Shown here: positions 17,161-25,906 of the stretch, piece after piece
How positions within the stretch are numbered: position 1 is the first letter of the stretch
Layout of the letters: each line of letters opens with the position of its first letter
Source: Pseudomonas viridiflava
GTDB taxonomy: Bacteria; Pseudomonadota; Gammaproteobacteria; Pseudomonadales; Pseudomonadaceae
Assembly (NCBI RefSeq): GCF_900602065.1
Contig: NZ_UWFN01000091.1
Location: 62,001 to 126,000 of the forward strand
Direction: 5' to 3'
DNA length: 64,000 nucleotides
Translations under genes and position numbers: made by a program
The notes under the pieces: generated by a model
What the model was told of the DNA's origin: nothing
The model's database searches: none
The model's input: only the letters and a program-made list of their open reading frames with translations

Positions 17161-17547
17161 ATGTAACCACATTCAGCCCGCTTGCACAAATGCCTGTGAC
17201 GGGATTAACGATGGGGATCAAGCTCACCGGTCAACCACGGGGCACGACACGGAGGGGTTAGCATTCGCCTCACCACGCGTGCGGTGGTTTGATGTTCGAA
17301 TGGATGCTCGCTGAGCGCGATTTTGGATTCAGTACGCTAAGCGTAATGGCAGGATAGCTGGTCAGGTGGAATGCAATTGAGTGGTCAGCGCGAATGGAAA
17401 TGGGTGGTCAGATGCTAGGTAATTTTCCAGGCAGAGCGCATCACCGGATGCCATTGCGTCAATCATCAATGCCTGGCCTGTGCGCTTTGTGCCGTGTCGA
17501 TGCCGGCGCGCATAGGCAAATGCCGGTGCATTCGGTTACCGCGCTGC
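17161..17547. repeat. IS21-like end repeats, right copy, in gene-free stretch
   Basis: TGGTCAGG at 17359-17366 with GTGGAATGCAATTGA, then GTGGTCAG at 17381-17388 and again at 17404-17411. This mirrors the repeats at 6699-6730 in sequence and orientation. No transposase gene is adjacent. The remainder of the stretch holds no recognisable gene. Confidence 0.5.
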
Positions 17548-18030
17548 CTAACTACCGTTCCTTAGTCGACAAATATCTTGATCAAACAAGTCGATCGCTT
17601 GTTCCGGAGCTATGTATAAGATTTCTCTCAAGTACATAGCTAGGTCTTCGCCGGGATTCATCCCGAACACACCGCTGTCAGTCACGTAGATGATTCTAAA
17701 ATCGTCCCTAACTTTGTGTGCCGCGAGGTATAGGATCAGGAGGGTGTCGTGCGACCAGTCTTCTGTGCCGTTCACATGCCCTGGAGTGGAAATTAAAACT
17801 AAAGGAGCTTCGGAGTCTATCAGTCTAGTTGAGGCAGTCGTCAAAAACTCTAGCTCATACGGGTCGCTTACGAACGTGGCCCTGGTATCTACTGCTCCAT
17901 TACGTACACATTTTTGAAAAATCTGAAAAACTGTCTCATAGGTATCAAATCTCCGCCATATCTTTCTGTGGGGCTGAGAAAGAACGCTCTCAGTGCTTCC
18001 CACTTCATCTAGCGAGTCGGTGAAGAACAT
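17548..18030 (-). CDS. Hypothetical protein divergent from an XRE regulator
   Basis: 160 residues with a strong ribosome site (GGAGGA) before the ATG at 18030. It looks like a soluble alpha/beta protein: PLVLISTPGHVNG and FRIIYVTDSGVFGMNPGED resemble strand-loop-helix units, and the C-terminal end is acidic. No family recognised. It is divergently placed to a small XRE regulator at 18248, with two palindromes between, so it is probably that regulator's target. A toxin or defence function is possible but not shown. Confidence 0.6.
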   Translation of the reverse strand: MFFTDSLDEVGSTESVLSQPHRKIWRRFDTYETVFQIFQKCVRNGAVDTRATFVSDPYELEFLTTASTRLIDSEAPLVLISTPGHVNGTEDWSHDTLLILYLAAHKVRDDFRIIYVTDSGVFGMNPGEDLAMYLREILYIAPEQAIDLFDQDICRLRNGS

Positions 18031-18139
18031 TTTTCCTCCAGCAGTGCGTAGATATTCTTAGTGGTGTAACTCTGAATATCGAGCCAAGGTGAGTTTCCAT
18101 AACCTCTACCTGCTTCGGAAGGGCTACAGATAAACAGTA

Positions 18140-18159
18140 TGGTGTCAAACGTCACACCA
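18140..18159. promoter_or_regulatory. Inverted repeat in divergent intergenic region
   Basis: TGGTGT (18140-18145) and ACACCA (18154-18159) flank an 8-base spacer, about 110 bases before the hypothetical gene's ATG and 90 before the regulator's. Candidate operator for the XRE regulator. Confidence 0.4.
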
Positions 18160-18180
18160 AATTAGAAAAAGAATGCCACA

Positions 18181-18198
18181 TATGCTGTATGCAGCATA
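18181..18198. promoter_or_regulatory. Palindromic operator before XRE gene
   Basis: TATGCTGTATGCAGCATA has perfect 7-base arms around TATG and ends 49 bases before the XRE regulator's ATG, a typical place for autoregulation. Confidence 0.5.
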
Positions 18199-18247
18199 GC
18201 ACTTGAGCGAGCAAGAGGGCTTTATCGTACCTTTTGCGAGTTAATAC

Positions 18248-18517
18248 ATGGCTAGTAAGAGCGATTTCGGGATAGCGCTAAGACAGATCAGAAACCAGAA
18301 ACGAATCCCACAGGAGTCACTTGGCCCAAGCCAATCGTTCATCAGCAGCATCGAGCGGGGGAGGCGGAGTCCAACGCTTGAGAGGTTTGAGCAACTTGCC
18401 GCCAGTCTGGATATCAATCCGGTGACCCTTCTCGCTTTTTCACACCTAGGAGAAGATGAGAGCTCTGAGAGGTTACTGGCAAAAGTGAAGCAGGAGCTTG
18501 AGGATTTAGGGAAATGA
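18248..18517 (+). CDS. Small XRE-family transcriptional regulator
   Basis: 89 residues, almost only the DNA-binding domain. IALRQIRNQKRIPQESLGPS and QSFISSIERGRRSPTLERFE form the five-helix Cro/C1 fold at residues 8-65; the short tail is acidic and helical and may dimerise. The ATG at 18248 is preceded by only a weak ribosome site. It is divergent from the hypothetical gene at 17548-18030, with two palindromes between; it probably controls both. Such lone regulators with a partner gene occur in restriction-modification controllers and toxin-antitoxin-like units; which applies here is unknown. Confidence 0.8.
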   Translation: MASKSDFGIALRQIRNQKRIPQESLGPSQSFISSIERGRRSPTLERFEQLAASLDINPVTLLAFSHLGEDESSERLLAKVKQELEDLGK

Positions 18518-18646
18518 ATAGGCTGCGCGGATGTAATCTCCTCCTCAATCGGACTGTGTAAAGAAAGGGCCTTCAAAGGGAGATATTTTTTACAAAAAAC
18601 CTAACAAATTCGTTATTTTTTGGGAAAATTTCTTTATAATCAGTGC

Positions 18647-18760
18647 CTAGGTTCGATTGCTTGTTTTCTCTGGTATGACGAAAAGTATTAGGATATCTCT
18701 GGCTTAGCCTGTACCGGTTGCCTAAAAACCCCAAGAGCGTTGCTCTTGGGGTTTTTTTAT
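18647..18760 (+). ncRNA. Candidate small RNA ending in a strong terminator
   Basis: A perfect TATAAT (18635-18640) lies in an AT-rich stretch and is followed, about 110 bases later, by an intrinsic terminator. No open frame of any quality lies between. This suggests a roughly 110-nt transcript from about 18647. The -35 is weak (TTATTT-like), and I do not recognise a known Pseudomonas sRNA. Confidence 0.35.
18725..18760. terminator. Bidirectional Rho-independent terminator
   Basis: AACCCCAAGAGC-GTT-GCTCTTGGGGTT followed by TTTTT on the plus strand, and by a U-tract on the minus strand too. It serves the transporter gene ending at 18789 (minus) and the candidate small RNA (plus). Confidence 0.85.
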
Positions 18761-18788
18761 GGCGTACGAATCAGGTTTCTTGCAGGTT

Positions 18789-20153
18789 TTACTCTGTTGA
18801 GCTGCTATGCCTGCGAGTCGCTCTTGAAAGGGCGGGTCTAAGTAACTCCGTGCCCGCTTGTGCTGGCCGCTGCATTCGCCCATCGGCCTCCTTGCCAAGT
18901 CTCCATCCCAGATAGCCCCACAGCAGAGCGCAGACGGCGCCGACCACTGCCACCAGTCCGGCTCCCTGGCCGAGCATGTCCAACACGCTTTTGGCCCAGC
19001 CGCTGAGGGCGTCACCGGCGCGGTAGACAATCGTATCGATGACATTTTTTGCCTTGTACTTACTCTCGGCGTCCAGGGGCGCAAAGAGCATTTCCCGACC
19101 GGGCCGAACAAAGGCGTACTCGCCGATACGACGCACGATCATCAGCGTTGCGAGCATGGCGAAACTCGGCGCCAGCGCTAGACCCACGAAGCCGATGCAC
19201 ATCAACAATGGCACGATCGCCAGCAGGACTCGCACGCCGAGCCGTTGCGCGATTCGACCGGTTAGAAATATCTGCGAGAGAAGTGCCCCAGCCTGGACAA
19301 TCAGGTCAATGGTGCCGAATACCCTGATCTGCTCTTGCCTGTTCGGAAACAGCTCGGCGACCAAACGTGCCTGCTCGAAATAGAGAAACGTGGTCACGGT
19401 GGCCAACAGAATCACGAAGCCCGCAATGCCCAGCAGGTAGGGCGATTGCAGTACGCGGGTGATGCCACTAAAGGGATTGCCGGGCAATGGCTTGCGGGTG
19501 CTTTCAACTGCCGTTGCGCCGGGTCGGCCAGCGCCGCCGGTTTCACGCCAGCGCATCAGTGAGTGCTTGAGGCTTAGCGCGATGCCCAGTAACAGCCCGG
19601 CCAGGAGTATCAGCCCCGACTCGCCGATGCTGTTGACCAGTAATGCACTGAGGCCTGGCCCAACCAGACCGCCGACACTCGCACCTGCGGCGATGAAAGC
19701 AAACAGGCGCTTGGCCTGGGCGCCGTCGAACACATCAGCCATCAGGCTCCACGCGACCGAGACGACAAACAGGTTGTAGACCGATATCCATACGTAGAAC
19801 AGGCGGGCCATCCAGATGCTTTCGCCATATGACTGAAACAGCGCCGCGAAAATCAGCAGGTTTACGCAGAAGAATCCGTAAACCCAGTCGATGAAATGCA
19901 GGCGCGGAACCCTGGAGCTGAGCCATGCGAAGAGAGGAACAGCGGCGAGCATGACGAAGAAGGTTGCGGTAAATAACCATTGCAGATTTTCCACGCCCGC
20001 CGAAATGCCCATGGACTCGCGAATGGGGCGCAGCATGAAGTAGCCGGTAAACAGGCAAAAAAATAATAGAAAACCAGACAGCGCAGGGCGCAGTTCCTGA
20101 TCCTCGGCATTGATGGTGGCGCTCAGACGGTGCAGGACAGAGGGCGTGCTCAT
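18789..20153 (-). CDS. NTP/NDP exchange transporter-like MFS protein
   Basis: 454 residues from the ATG at 20153 (MSTPSVLHRL); about 11-12 membrane helices. The N-terminal RPALSGFLLFFCLFTGYFML and RPIRESMG pattern and FVRPGREMLFAPLDAESKYK towards the end are typical of the bacterial relatives of ADP/ATP (Tlc-type) translocases annotated as NTP/NDP exchange transporters or MFS proteins. Substrate is unknown in free-living Pseudomonas. It is 56 bases downstream of the SDR gene on the same strand, so they may share a transcript, and the terminator at 18725-18760 ends it. Confidence 0.75.
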   Translation of the reverse strand: MSTPSVLHRLSATINAEDQELRPALSGFLLFFCLFTGYFMLRPIRESMGISAGVENLQWLFTATFFVMLAAVPLFAWLSSRVPRLHFIDWVYGFFCVNLLIFAALFQSYGESIWMARLFYVWISVYNLFVVSVAWSLMADVFDGAQAKRLFAFIAAGASVGGLVGPGLSALLVNSIGESGLILLAGLLLGIALSLKHSLMRWRETGGAGRPGATAVESTRKPLPGNPFSGITRVLQSPYLLGIAGFVILLATVTTFLYFEQARLVAELFPNRQEQIRVFGTIDLIVQAGALLSQIFLTGRIAQRLGVRVLLAIVPLLMCIGFVGLALAPSFAMLATLMIVRRIGEYAFVRPGREMLFAPLDAESKYKAKNVIDTIVYRAGDALSGWAKSVLDMLGQGAGLVAVVGAVCALLWGYLGWRLGKEADGRMQRPAQAGTELLRPALSRATRRHSSSTE

Positions 20154-20208
20154 AGAGGCTCCTGAAAAGTGAGGGGCGAGACACGGACGCATGCCCGTGT
20201 CGCTGCAT

Positions 20209-21264
20209 TCAGGGGTAGGTGACGCCGGTGAGGCGTTCCGAGAGTTGCCAGAAGTTTTCTACGTCGTCTTGCGCTACAGCGGCCGGAGGGACTGTCGCAA
20301 ATCCCAGGGGGCCGCGTTTTTCCTCTTCGCCGATCGGACCGTAATACGCACCTCCAACGGCTTCCGGCGCGGTAGCGGCATACAGGGACGACAATGCACC
20401 TTGCGCCGCTGAATGGTATTTTTCGCGATCCTGAGCCCATTCCTGGCCGAATTTACTGTCCAGACCAGGACCGCGCGCAATCAACTCAGTGACCGCGACA
20501 CCCGGGTGTACCGCTAAGCTGCGAACACCCCAATGGTTGATATCACTGCGGCGCTGCAGCTCAAAAGCCCACTTGAGTACGGCCAATTTGGATTGTGCAT
20601 AAGTCGCAAAGGGGTTGTAGGTCTTTTCGGCCTGCAGGTCTTGGTAGTTCATCTGGCCACGAGCGGCGGCGATGCTCGACAGGCTCACGACTCGGGCGTC
20701 ATCGCTCTGCCGTAGCAAAGGCATCAACAAGCCTGTCAGCGCAAAGGGCCCTAGATAGTTGGTTGCCAGTTGCAGTTCAAGGCCATCTGCCGATGTGCCC
20801 CGTTGTGGTGGCGACATGATGGCGGCGTTGTTGATTAATACGTCGAGCCGCGACAACCGGCCTTTAAGACGATCAGCAAGGCTGCGAACCGAGTCCAGGT
20901 TGGCCAGGTCCACCGTTTCGAACTGCACGCTGGCGTTTGGGACTTCCTGACGTATGCGGGTGATAGTTTCTTCGCCGCGCTCGGGATTACGCGCTGCAAT
21001 GATCACTTGGGCGCCAGCACGGGACAGAGCCAATGCGTCCTCGTAGCCCATGCCGCTGGTGCCGCCGGTAATCAGGATGATTCGGCCTCGCTGCGGGGGT
21101 ATGTCGGCTGCGGTCCAGTCAGGTTTCGGCGGAATCTGGCTGGCAGCCTCAACAGTGACCGCGCCTGTCAGAGCCAGTCCCGCCACCAGCGTTTTGGTCA
21201 TGTTCATAAGTTGGCGCGCGATGCTCGCGGTGCCGGTTTCAAGAGCGTTGGTTGTGCTCCACAT
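20209..21264 (-). CDS. Short-chain dehydrogenase/reductase with N-terminal leader
   Basis: About 351 residues if starting at the ATG at 21264; 21207 is an alternative. The Rossmann motif ITGGTSGMGYEDALALSRAG (TGxxxGxG), LINNAAIM (NNAG variant) and catalytic Ser with YAQSK (YxxxK) are all present, so it should be an active NAD(P)-dependent oxidoreductase related to retinol dehydrogenases. Unusually, residues after the start include a hydrophobic stretch (LVAGLALTGAVTVEA) like a signal peptide, so it may be membrane-attached or exported. It is divergent from a LysR gene that probably regulates it. Confidence 0.82.
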   Translation of the reverse strand: MWSTTNALETGTASIARQLMNMTKTLVAGLALTGAVTVEAASQIPPKPDWTAADIPPQRGRIILITGGTSGMGYEDALALSRAGAQVIIAARNPERGEETITRIRQEVPNASVQFETVDLANLDSVRSLADRLKGRLSRLDVLINNAAIMSPPQRGTSADGLELQLATNYLGPFALTGLLMPLLRQSDDARVVSLSSIAAARGQMNYQDLQAEKTYNPFATYAQSKLAVLKWAFELQRRSDINHWGVRSLAVHPGVAVTELIARGPGLDSKFGQEWAQDREKYHSAAQGALSSLYAATAPEAVGGAYYGPIGEEEKRGPLGFATVPPAAVAQDDVENFWQLSERLTGVTYP

Positions 21265-21424
21265 ATCGGTATCCTGATCGTCGTTTAAGGGGATGACCGG
21301 CCTGCAGGTGGGCAGTCGGTCGACGCAGACGATTATCACCGTACGGTCTGGTCCCGATAATCCAGGCGGAGGTGGACGGGTCGTACGGGCAGTCGTACAG
21401 TTGGCGACCAATAATGGAGGCGTC

Positions 21425-22330
21425 ATGCGTCAACCCAACCTGAGTGATGTGGCGGTCTTTGCCACTGTTGTCGAGTTCGGAGGTTTCAGGGCGGCAGCAC
21501 AGAAATGCGGGATTTCTGCGTCGTCACTGAGTGATTGCATGCGTCGCCTGGAGCGCGAGGTGGGGGTGCGTTTGCTCAACCGAACGACTCGCAGTGTTAC
21601 CCCAACGGCCGCTGGCGAGCGCTTGCTTGAGCGTTTGCGTCCGGCGCTTGATGAGATCGGCGCAGCGTTCAACGATCTGGATGATGAATCGCAGCGTCCG
21701 GTGGGCAATTTGAAGCTGAATGTGCCGGTCCCGGTAGCGCGTTATTTGATGCCCGATCTGCTGACTCGCTTTCTCAGGCTTTATCCTGGCGTGAATGTCG
21801 AGGTGACCATGGAGAATACGTTCATTGATGTCATCGCGGCAGGGTATGACGCCGGTGTGCGTTATGAGGAGAGTCTGGCCAAAGACATGATTGCGATACC
21901 CATAGGCCCGCGTCGGCAGCGCTTCGTCGCGGCGGCTGCACCGGCCTATCTGGCTGCCCGTGGAACGCCTCTACATCCCTCGCAACTGACGGATCATGAC
22001 TTGCTTGGCCACCGTTTTGAAAGCGGTAAAGTCGGGATCTTCGAGTTTGAAAAAGAAGGCAAGACGTTGCGTATTCCACCCAATGGGCAGCTGTTGACCT
22101 CTTCTCATGATCTCAAGATCAGCGCCGCCATCAATGGATTTGGCATCGTCTATACCTTCGAGGATTTCATCCGCGAGCCTCTTTCGGATGGGCGCCTGAC
22201 GCCTGTGCTTCAAGATTGGTGGCAGTCTTTCGACGGCCCCTATCTTTATTATCACGGGCGTCGCCATATGCCCTCACCGCTAAGGGCCTTCGTCGATTTT
22301 ATAAAGGAGCAGGCACCCGCTGAAATGTAG
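21425..22330 (+). CDS. LysR-family transcriptional regulator
   Basis: 301 residues; ATG at 21425 after TGGAGG. The N-terminal winged helix (DVAVFATVVEFGGFRAAAQK, GISASSLSDCMRRLEREVG, LLNRTTRSV) is classic LysR, followed by the two-lobed effector domain ending in FVDFIKEQ. It belongs to the subgroup regulating divergent oxidoreductase genes; the 160-base gap to the SDR gene on the other strand should hold the shared operator, where GGTCGTACGGGCAGTCGTAC (near 21377-21398) contains a repeated GTCGTAC. Confidence 0.9.
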   Translation: MRQPNLSDVAVFATVVEFGGFRAAAQKCGISASSLSDCMRRLEREVGVRLLNRTTRSVTPTAAGERLLERLRPALDEIGAAFNDLDDESQRPVGNLKLNVPVPVARYLMPDLLTRFLRLYPGVNVEVTMENTFIDVIAAGYDAGVRYEESLAKDMIAIPIGPRRQRFVAAAAPAYLAARGTPLHPSQLTDHDLLGHRFESGKVGIFEFEKEGKTLRIPPNGQLLTSSHDLKISAAINGFGIVYTFEDFIREPLSDGRLTPVLQDWWQSFDGPYLYYHGRRHMPSPLRAFVDFIKEQAPAEM

Positions 22331-22351
22331 GGCAATTGCTGGACCGGTTGA

Positions 22352-22831
22352 TTACAAGCCCAACTCCGACAACCCCGGGTGATCATCCGGACGGCGTCCC
22401 AGCGGCCAGTGGAATTTACGTTCGGACTCTTTGATTGGCATGTCGTTGATGCAGGCGAAGCGGTTGGCCATCAGACCGTTGGCGTCGAACTCCCAGTTCT
22501 CGTTGCCATATGAGCGGAACCAATTGCCCGAGTCGTCGTGCCATTCGTAGGCGTAGCGCACCGCGATACGGTTATCGGTGAAGGCCCACAACTCTTTGAT
22601 CAACCGGTAATCCAGTTCCTTGGCCCATTTGCGGGTCAGGAACGCCTTGGCTTCTTCGCGGTTAGTCGCGAACTCCGCACGGTTGCGCCATTTAGTGTCC
22701 AGCGTGTAGGCAAGAGCGACTTTTTCAGGATCGCGACCATTCCAGCCATCTTCAGCCAGGCGGACTTTCTGGATCGCGGATTCCCGGGTGAAGGGCGGCA
22801 AAGGCGGGCGGGTTTCAGTGCTGGATGACAT
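22352..22831 (-). CDS. DUF1348 / NTF2-like protein
   Basis: 159 residues, ATG at 22831 with AGAGG upstream. It has the DUF1348 signature: [55 protein letters not shown] and [10 protein letters not shown]. This is a cone-shaped NTF2-like fold, cytoplasmic, of unknown biochemical role; homologues are often controlled by TetR regulators responding to electrophiles or quorum-type signals. It follows the tetR gene by 29 bases on the same strand, so both are one operon. Confidence 0.88.
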   Translation of the reverse strand: MSSSTETRPPLPPFTRESAIQKVRLAEDGWNGRDPEKVALAYTLDTKWRNRAEFATNREEAKAFLTRKWAKELDYRLIKELWAFTDNRIAVRYAYEWHDDSGNWFRSYGNENWEFDANGLMANRFACINDMPIKESERKFHWPLGRRPDDHPGLSELGL

Positions 22832-22860
22832 GGCATAACCTCTGGACGAAGAGTGGATGA

Positions 22861-23454
22861 TCAGCTTGCAGCGGGAGCAGGATTTTTCAGGGCAGACTTC
22901 AACAGCAGTTGCGCCATGTCCCTGGCACTGTCGGCGGCGCTGTGGTCGCCCATGACCAAAGCGAGGGTGATGGCGCCGTCGATCAGGATCAGCAGTTGTT
23001 TGGCCAGCGTTTCCGGCTGTTCGATGTTTAACTGCTGACAAAGCTCCAGGGCGTAGTCAAAGAGCTTCTGTTTGTGTGTTTTTGCCAACTGACGGATCGG
23101 GTCTTCAGGGTTGCCGATTTCACCCGCGGTGTTGATAAACGCGCAGCCACGAAAGCCTTCCGACTTAAACCAGCCTTTTAGCACCGTGAACATTTCAAGA
23201 ATGCGCGCTTCAGGGGTGGCTGCCTTTTCGGTTTCGCATCGAAACCAGTGCATCCAGCGCACGTCACGAGCGCTGAGCGCGTTCACGGCCACGTCTTCTT
23301 TGGTGGCGTAATATCGATAGATGCTTTTGCGCGCAACGCCGGACGTTCGCACCAGCAAGTCCATGCCCATGGCATGAATCCCGTTGGTGTAGATGAGTTG
23401 TTCGGCGGTTTGCAGGATTTTGTCCTGCACGGCTGTGGTCGATGTCTTATTCAT
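22861..23454 (-). CDS. TetR-family transcriptional regulator
   Basis: 197 residues from ATG 23454 ([12 protein letters not shown]). The DNA-binding domain spans residues 10-57: [40 protein letters not shown]. The ligand domain includes [20 protein letters not shown], typical of the C-terminal TetR_C_30-like group that is frequently paired with DUF1348 genes. An 18-base palindrome sits 10 bases upstream of its start, which fits autoregulation. Confidence 0.9.
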   Translation of the reverse strand: MNKTSTTAVQDKILQTAEQLIYTNGIHAMGMDLLVRTSGVARKSIYRYYATKEDVAVNALSARDVRWMHWFRCETEKAATPEARILEMFTVLKGWFKSEGFRGCAFINTAGEIGNPEDPIRQLAKTHKQKLFDYALELCQQLNIEQPETLAKQLLILIDGAITLALVMGDHSAADSARDMAQLLLKSALKNPAPAAS

Positions 23455-23463
23455 GGTCAAAGA

Positions 23464-23481
23464 GTAGAACGATCATTCTAC
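23464..23481. promoter_or_regulatory. Probable TetR operator
   Basis: GTAGAACGATCATTCTAC is an 18-base dyad with one mismatched pair, centred on GATC, 10 bases upstream of the tetR start. It lies between tetR (minus) and the mechanosensitive channel gene (plus) and may affect both. Confidence 0.7.
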
Positions 23482-23580
23482 CTTGGTCAAGGTGTCGAGG
23501 TTTTCATGGTCCAAAAACGAACTTGTCCACGGCATACGGATCAGTTCCTAGTGCCTGATTACCAGAGGAGCGCCCCGCGC

Positions 23581-25752
23581 TTGTTGAACTTCAAGTCATC
23601 CATCGTTCTGCTTTGCGCGCTGCTCTTTGCTGGCAGCTTCAACGTGCAGGCTGCCGAGCAAGTGGCGGCTGCTCCTGCCGCCGATACAGCGGCCGAAACG
23701 CCTGAGGCCCCGGCAACACCGGAAATCCTCGTGCAGGGCGGGTTGCTTGGCGTGATCAGCTCCAGCATTGATGACGTGCAGGAAACCCTGGCTCTGGATG
23801 GGCGAGTTCTCGATAGCTGGCGCCTGCGAGCTGATCGGGCGGCCGATGAGCTGGACAAGCTGGTCAACAAACCCACCTCGCGTTCAAAGTGGGGGGTAGT
23901 CGGTGATTTCCTGATGCTCTCAGTGGTCTGGATCGGTGCCTTCGCGGCGTTGACCACCCTCGGCAGCTTCGTTGCCATGCGTCTGAGCCGCCGTCCGTTT
24001 TTTCAGGTGCGTGAGCGCAGTCAGGCGCTGCTTGGTTATGTACTGCCCTACACCTTGCCGGCGTTGATCAGCCTGCCGCTGACCCTCTATGTCAGTCATT
24101 TTCTGACAGCTTCTGTGGGTCGTGCGCTGGCGCTGTGCCTGGCTTACTCCACCAGTAGCGGCATCGTGTCTACGTCGGTGCTGTTGTGTGTGATTGTCAT
24201 GTTCAATTCCGGGCACAAACGCCCGGCTGTCAGAATGATTCGTCGTTTCAGCCCCAAACCGCTGTTCGTTATCGGTTTCATGGCGGCTCTCAGCGACGCG
24301 TTGACCAGCCCGCAGATCGCTCGTCAGATCGGTAATAACGTCACCACCAGTGTAGCGGTGTTCACCGGATTGTTCGCTTCGGTGGTCTTCTGCATGTTGG
24401 TGATCAAGATGCGCCGTCCTATCGCGCACCTTATTCGCAACCGCCCGTTGAGCAGCCGTATGGCTCGACCTGCGCTGCAAGAGTCCCTGAAGGTGTTCTC
24501 CAATCTCTGGTATTTGCCGATTCTGCTGATGATCCTGGTCTCGGCCGTGAATTTGATCGGCGCTGGAGAAGACAGTCAGAAAGCTTTGCGTTGCGCGTTG
24601 TTCACCACAGTGCTGCTGATCGCCACAGTGTTCCTGAGTACGGTATTTCAGCACCTGTTCAAGCCGGCCAGCGTTGAGGGGCGTGGCGGGCATATCTACA
24701 AAGCGCGGCTGTTGAATCTGGCGCATGGGCTGACACGGATTATTCTGGCGGTGGCGTTTATTGAAATCCTCGGCCAGATCTGGGGCTTTTCGCTGTTCGA
24801 ATTCGCTCAGAGCAACAGCTTGGGGAGAGCGATCGGCGAGTCGCTCAGCAGTATCGGTCTGATTTTCATGGTCACCTGGATGCTATGGGTGGTGCTCGAT
24901 ACGGCCATTCAGGAAGCACTGAAAGCGCCGCTCAACCATCGTGCTTCGCGTCAGCCCAGTACGCGAGTCAAGACCATCCTGCCGCTGCTGCGTAACGCGA
25001 TAAAAATCATTCTGGTGGTGATTTGTGCCATTACCACCATGGCAAACCTGGGCATCAACGTCGCGCCACTGCTGGCCGGTGCCGGTGTCGTAGGTCTGGC
25101 GATTGGTTTCGGTTCGCAGCAATTGGTACAGGACGTGATCACCGGTCTGTTCATCATCATTGAAGACACCTTCTCCATCGGTGATTGGGTGGTGCTGAGC
25201 ACCGGGCATTCCGGAACCGTTGAAAGCCTGACCATTCGTACGGTGCGCTTGCGCGACGGTAAAGGTTTTGTGCATTCGGTGCCGTTTGGTCAGATCAAGG
25301 CGGTGACCAATCAATCCCGGCAGTTTGCTTATGCGTTCTTCTCCGTGCAGTTCACTTACGATTCCAACATCGACAGCGCGCTCTCTCTGATTCGCGAAGT
25401 GGGGCAGTCGATCACTGAAGACATTCTGCTCAAGAGCAATCTGCAGGGGCCGCTGGAGGTGTTTGGCGTAGACCGTATGGATCTCAATGGCGTAGTGCTC
25501 ACCGCGCAGTTCCGGACATCCTCCGGCGGGCAATACAGCGTGGGTCGTGCGTTCAATGAGCGACTGAAAAAGCTTGTGGATAAATCCGATGACGTGCGTT
25601 TCGCGCAAACTTATCCACAGGCCGTGATCAGCCCGAATGCCGGGCACGTGCAGCAGCTTTCCGTCGACAGAGATGCCCAACCGGCATCGGGCAAAGGCAA
25701 TGTGGTGAACGTCGATGGCTCTGAGAGCCCGCCGGTTCAGCCGAAGGCATAA
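23581..25752 (+). CDS. MscS-family mechanosensitive channel, large periplasmic-type
   Basis: About 723 residues from a TTG at 23581, chosen because AGGAG lies ten bases upstream and a signal peptide follows (LLCALLFAGSFNVQA, cleavage before AEQ); no suitable ATG exists, the nearest being 23506 with no ribosome site. After the signal come a short periplasmic segment, several membrane helices, and the MscS pore region GAGVVGLAIGFGSQQLVQDV with ITGLFIIIEDTFSIGDWV of the beta domain, then a cytosolic domain. It opens on membrane stretch to release osmolytes. It resembles the larger YbdG/YjeP-like group rather than short MscS. Confidence 0.88.
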   Translation: MLNFKSSIVLLCALLFAGSFNVQAAEQVAAAPAADTAAETPEAPATPEILVQGGLLGVISSSIDDVQETLALDGRVLDSWRLRADRAADELDKLVNKPTSRSKWGVVGDFLMLSVVWIGAFAALTTLGSFVAMRLSRRPFFQVRERSQALLGYVLPYTLPALISLPLTLYVSHFLTASVGRALALCLAYSTSSGIVSTSVLLCVIVMFNSGHKRPAVRMIRRFSPKPLFVIGFMAALSDALTSPQIARQIGNNVTTSVAVFTGLFASVVFCMLVIKMRRPIAHLIRNRPLSSRMARPALQESLKVFSNLWYLPILLMILVSAVNLIGAGEDSQKALRCALFTTVLLIATVFLSTVFQHLFKPASVEGRGGHIYKARLLNLAHGLTRIILAVAFIEILGQIWGFSLFEFAQSNSLGRAIGESLSSIGLIFMVTWMLWVVLDTAIQEALKAPLNHRASRQPSTRVKTILPLLRNAIKIILVVICAITTMANLGINVAPLLAGAGVVGLAIGFGSQQLVQDVITGLFIIIEDTFSIGDWVVLSTGHSGTVESLTIRTVRLRDGKGFVHSVPFGQIKAVTNQSRQFAYAFFSVQFTYDSNIDSALSLIREVGQSITEDILLKSNLQGPLEVFGVDRMDLNGVVLTAQFRTSSGGQYSVGRAFNERLKKLVDKSDDVRFAQTYPQAVISPNAGHVQQLSVDRDAQPASGKGNVVNVDGSESPPVQPKA

Positions 25753-25761
25753 ATGTCGTGC

Positions 25762-25851
25762 TGTGGGAGCGGTGCTTGCCCGCGATACAGACGCCTTGGT
25801 ACATCAGGCATATCGTTTAATCGCCCATCGCGGGCAAGCACCGCTCCCACA
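25762..25851. repeat. REP palindrome pair (GTGGGAGCGGTGCTTGCCCGCGA type)
   Basis: Two head-on REP units, TGTGGGAGCGGTGCTTGCCC and its inverse, separated by about 40 bases between the convergent mscS-type and lhr genes. Confidence 0.85.
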
Positions 25852-25906
25852 TCGATATGCATCTCCTGCAACCGTGATAGGGGGCCGAGGTCTCGTCCAG
25901 ACACGT

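Noticed and set aside
18641..18670. GGTTCGATT as a possible tRNA T-loop
   Set aside because: Flanking bases do not pair into a T-arm and no acceptor or anticodon stem fits.
23920..25680. Long antisense frames opposite the MscS-type gene
   Set aside because: His/Gln-rich shadow frames caused by codon bias of a high-GC gene; no start signals.
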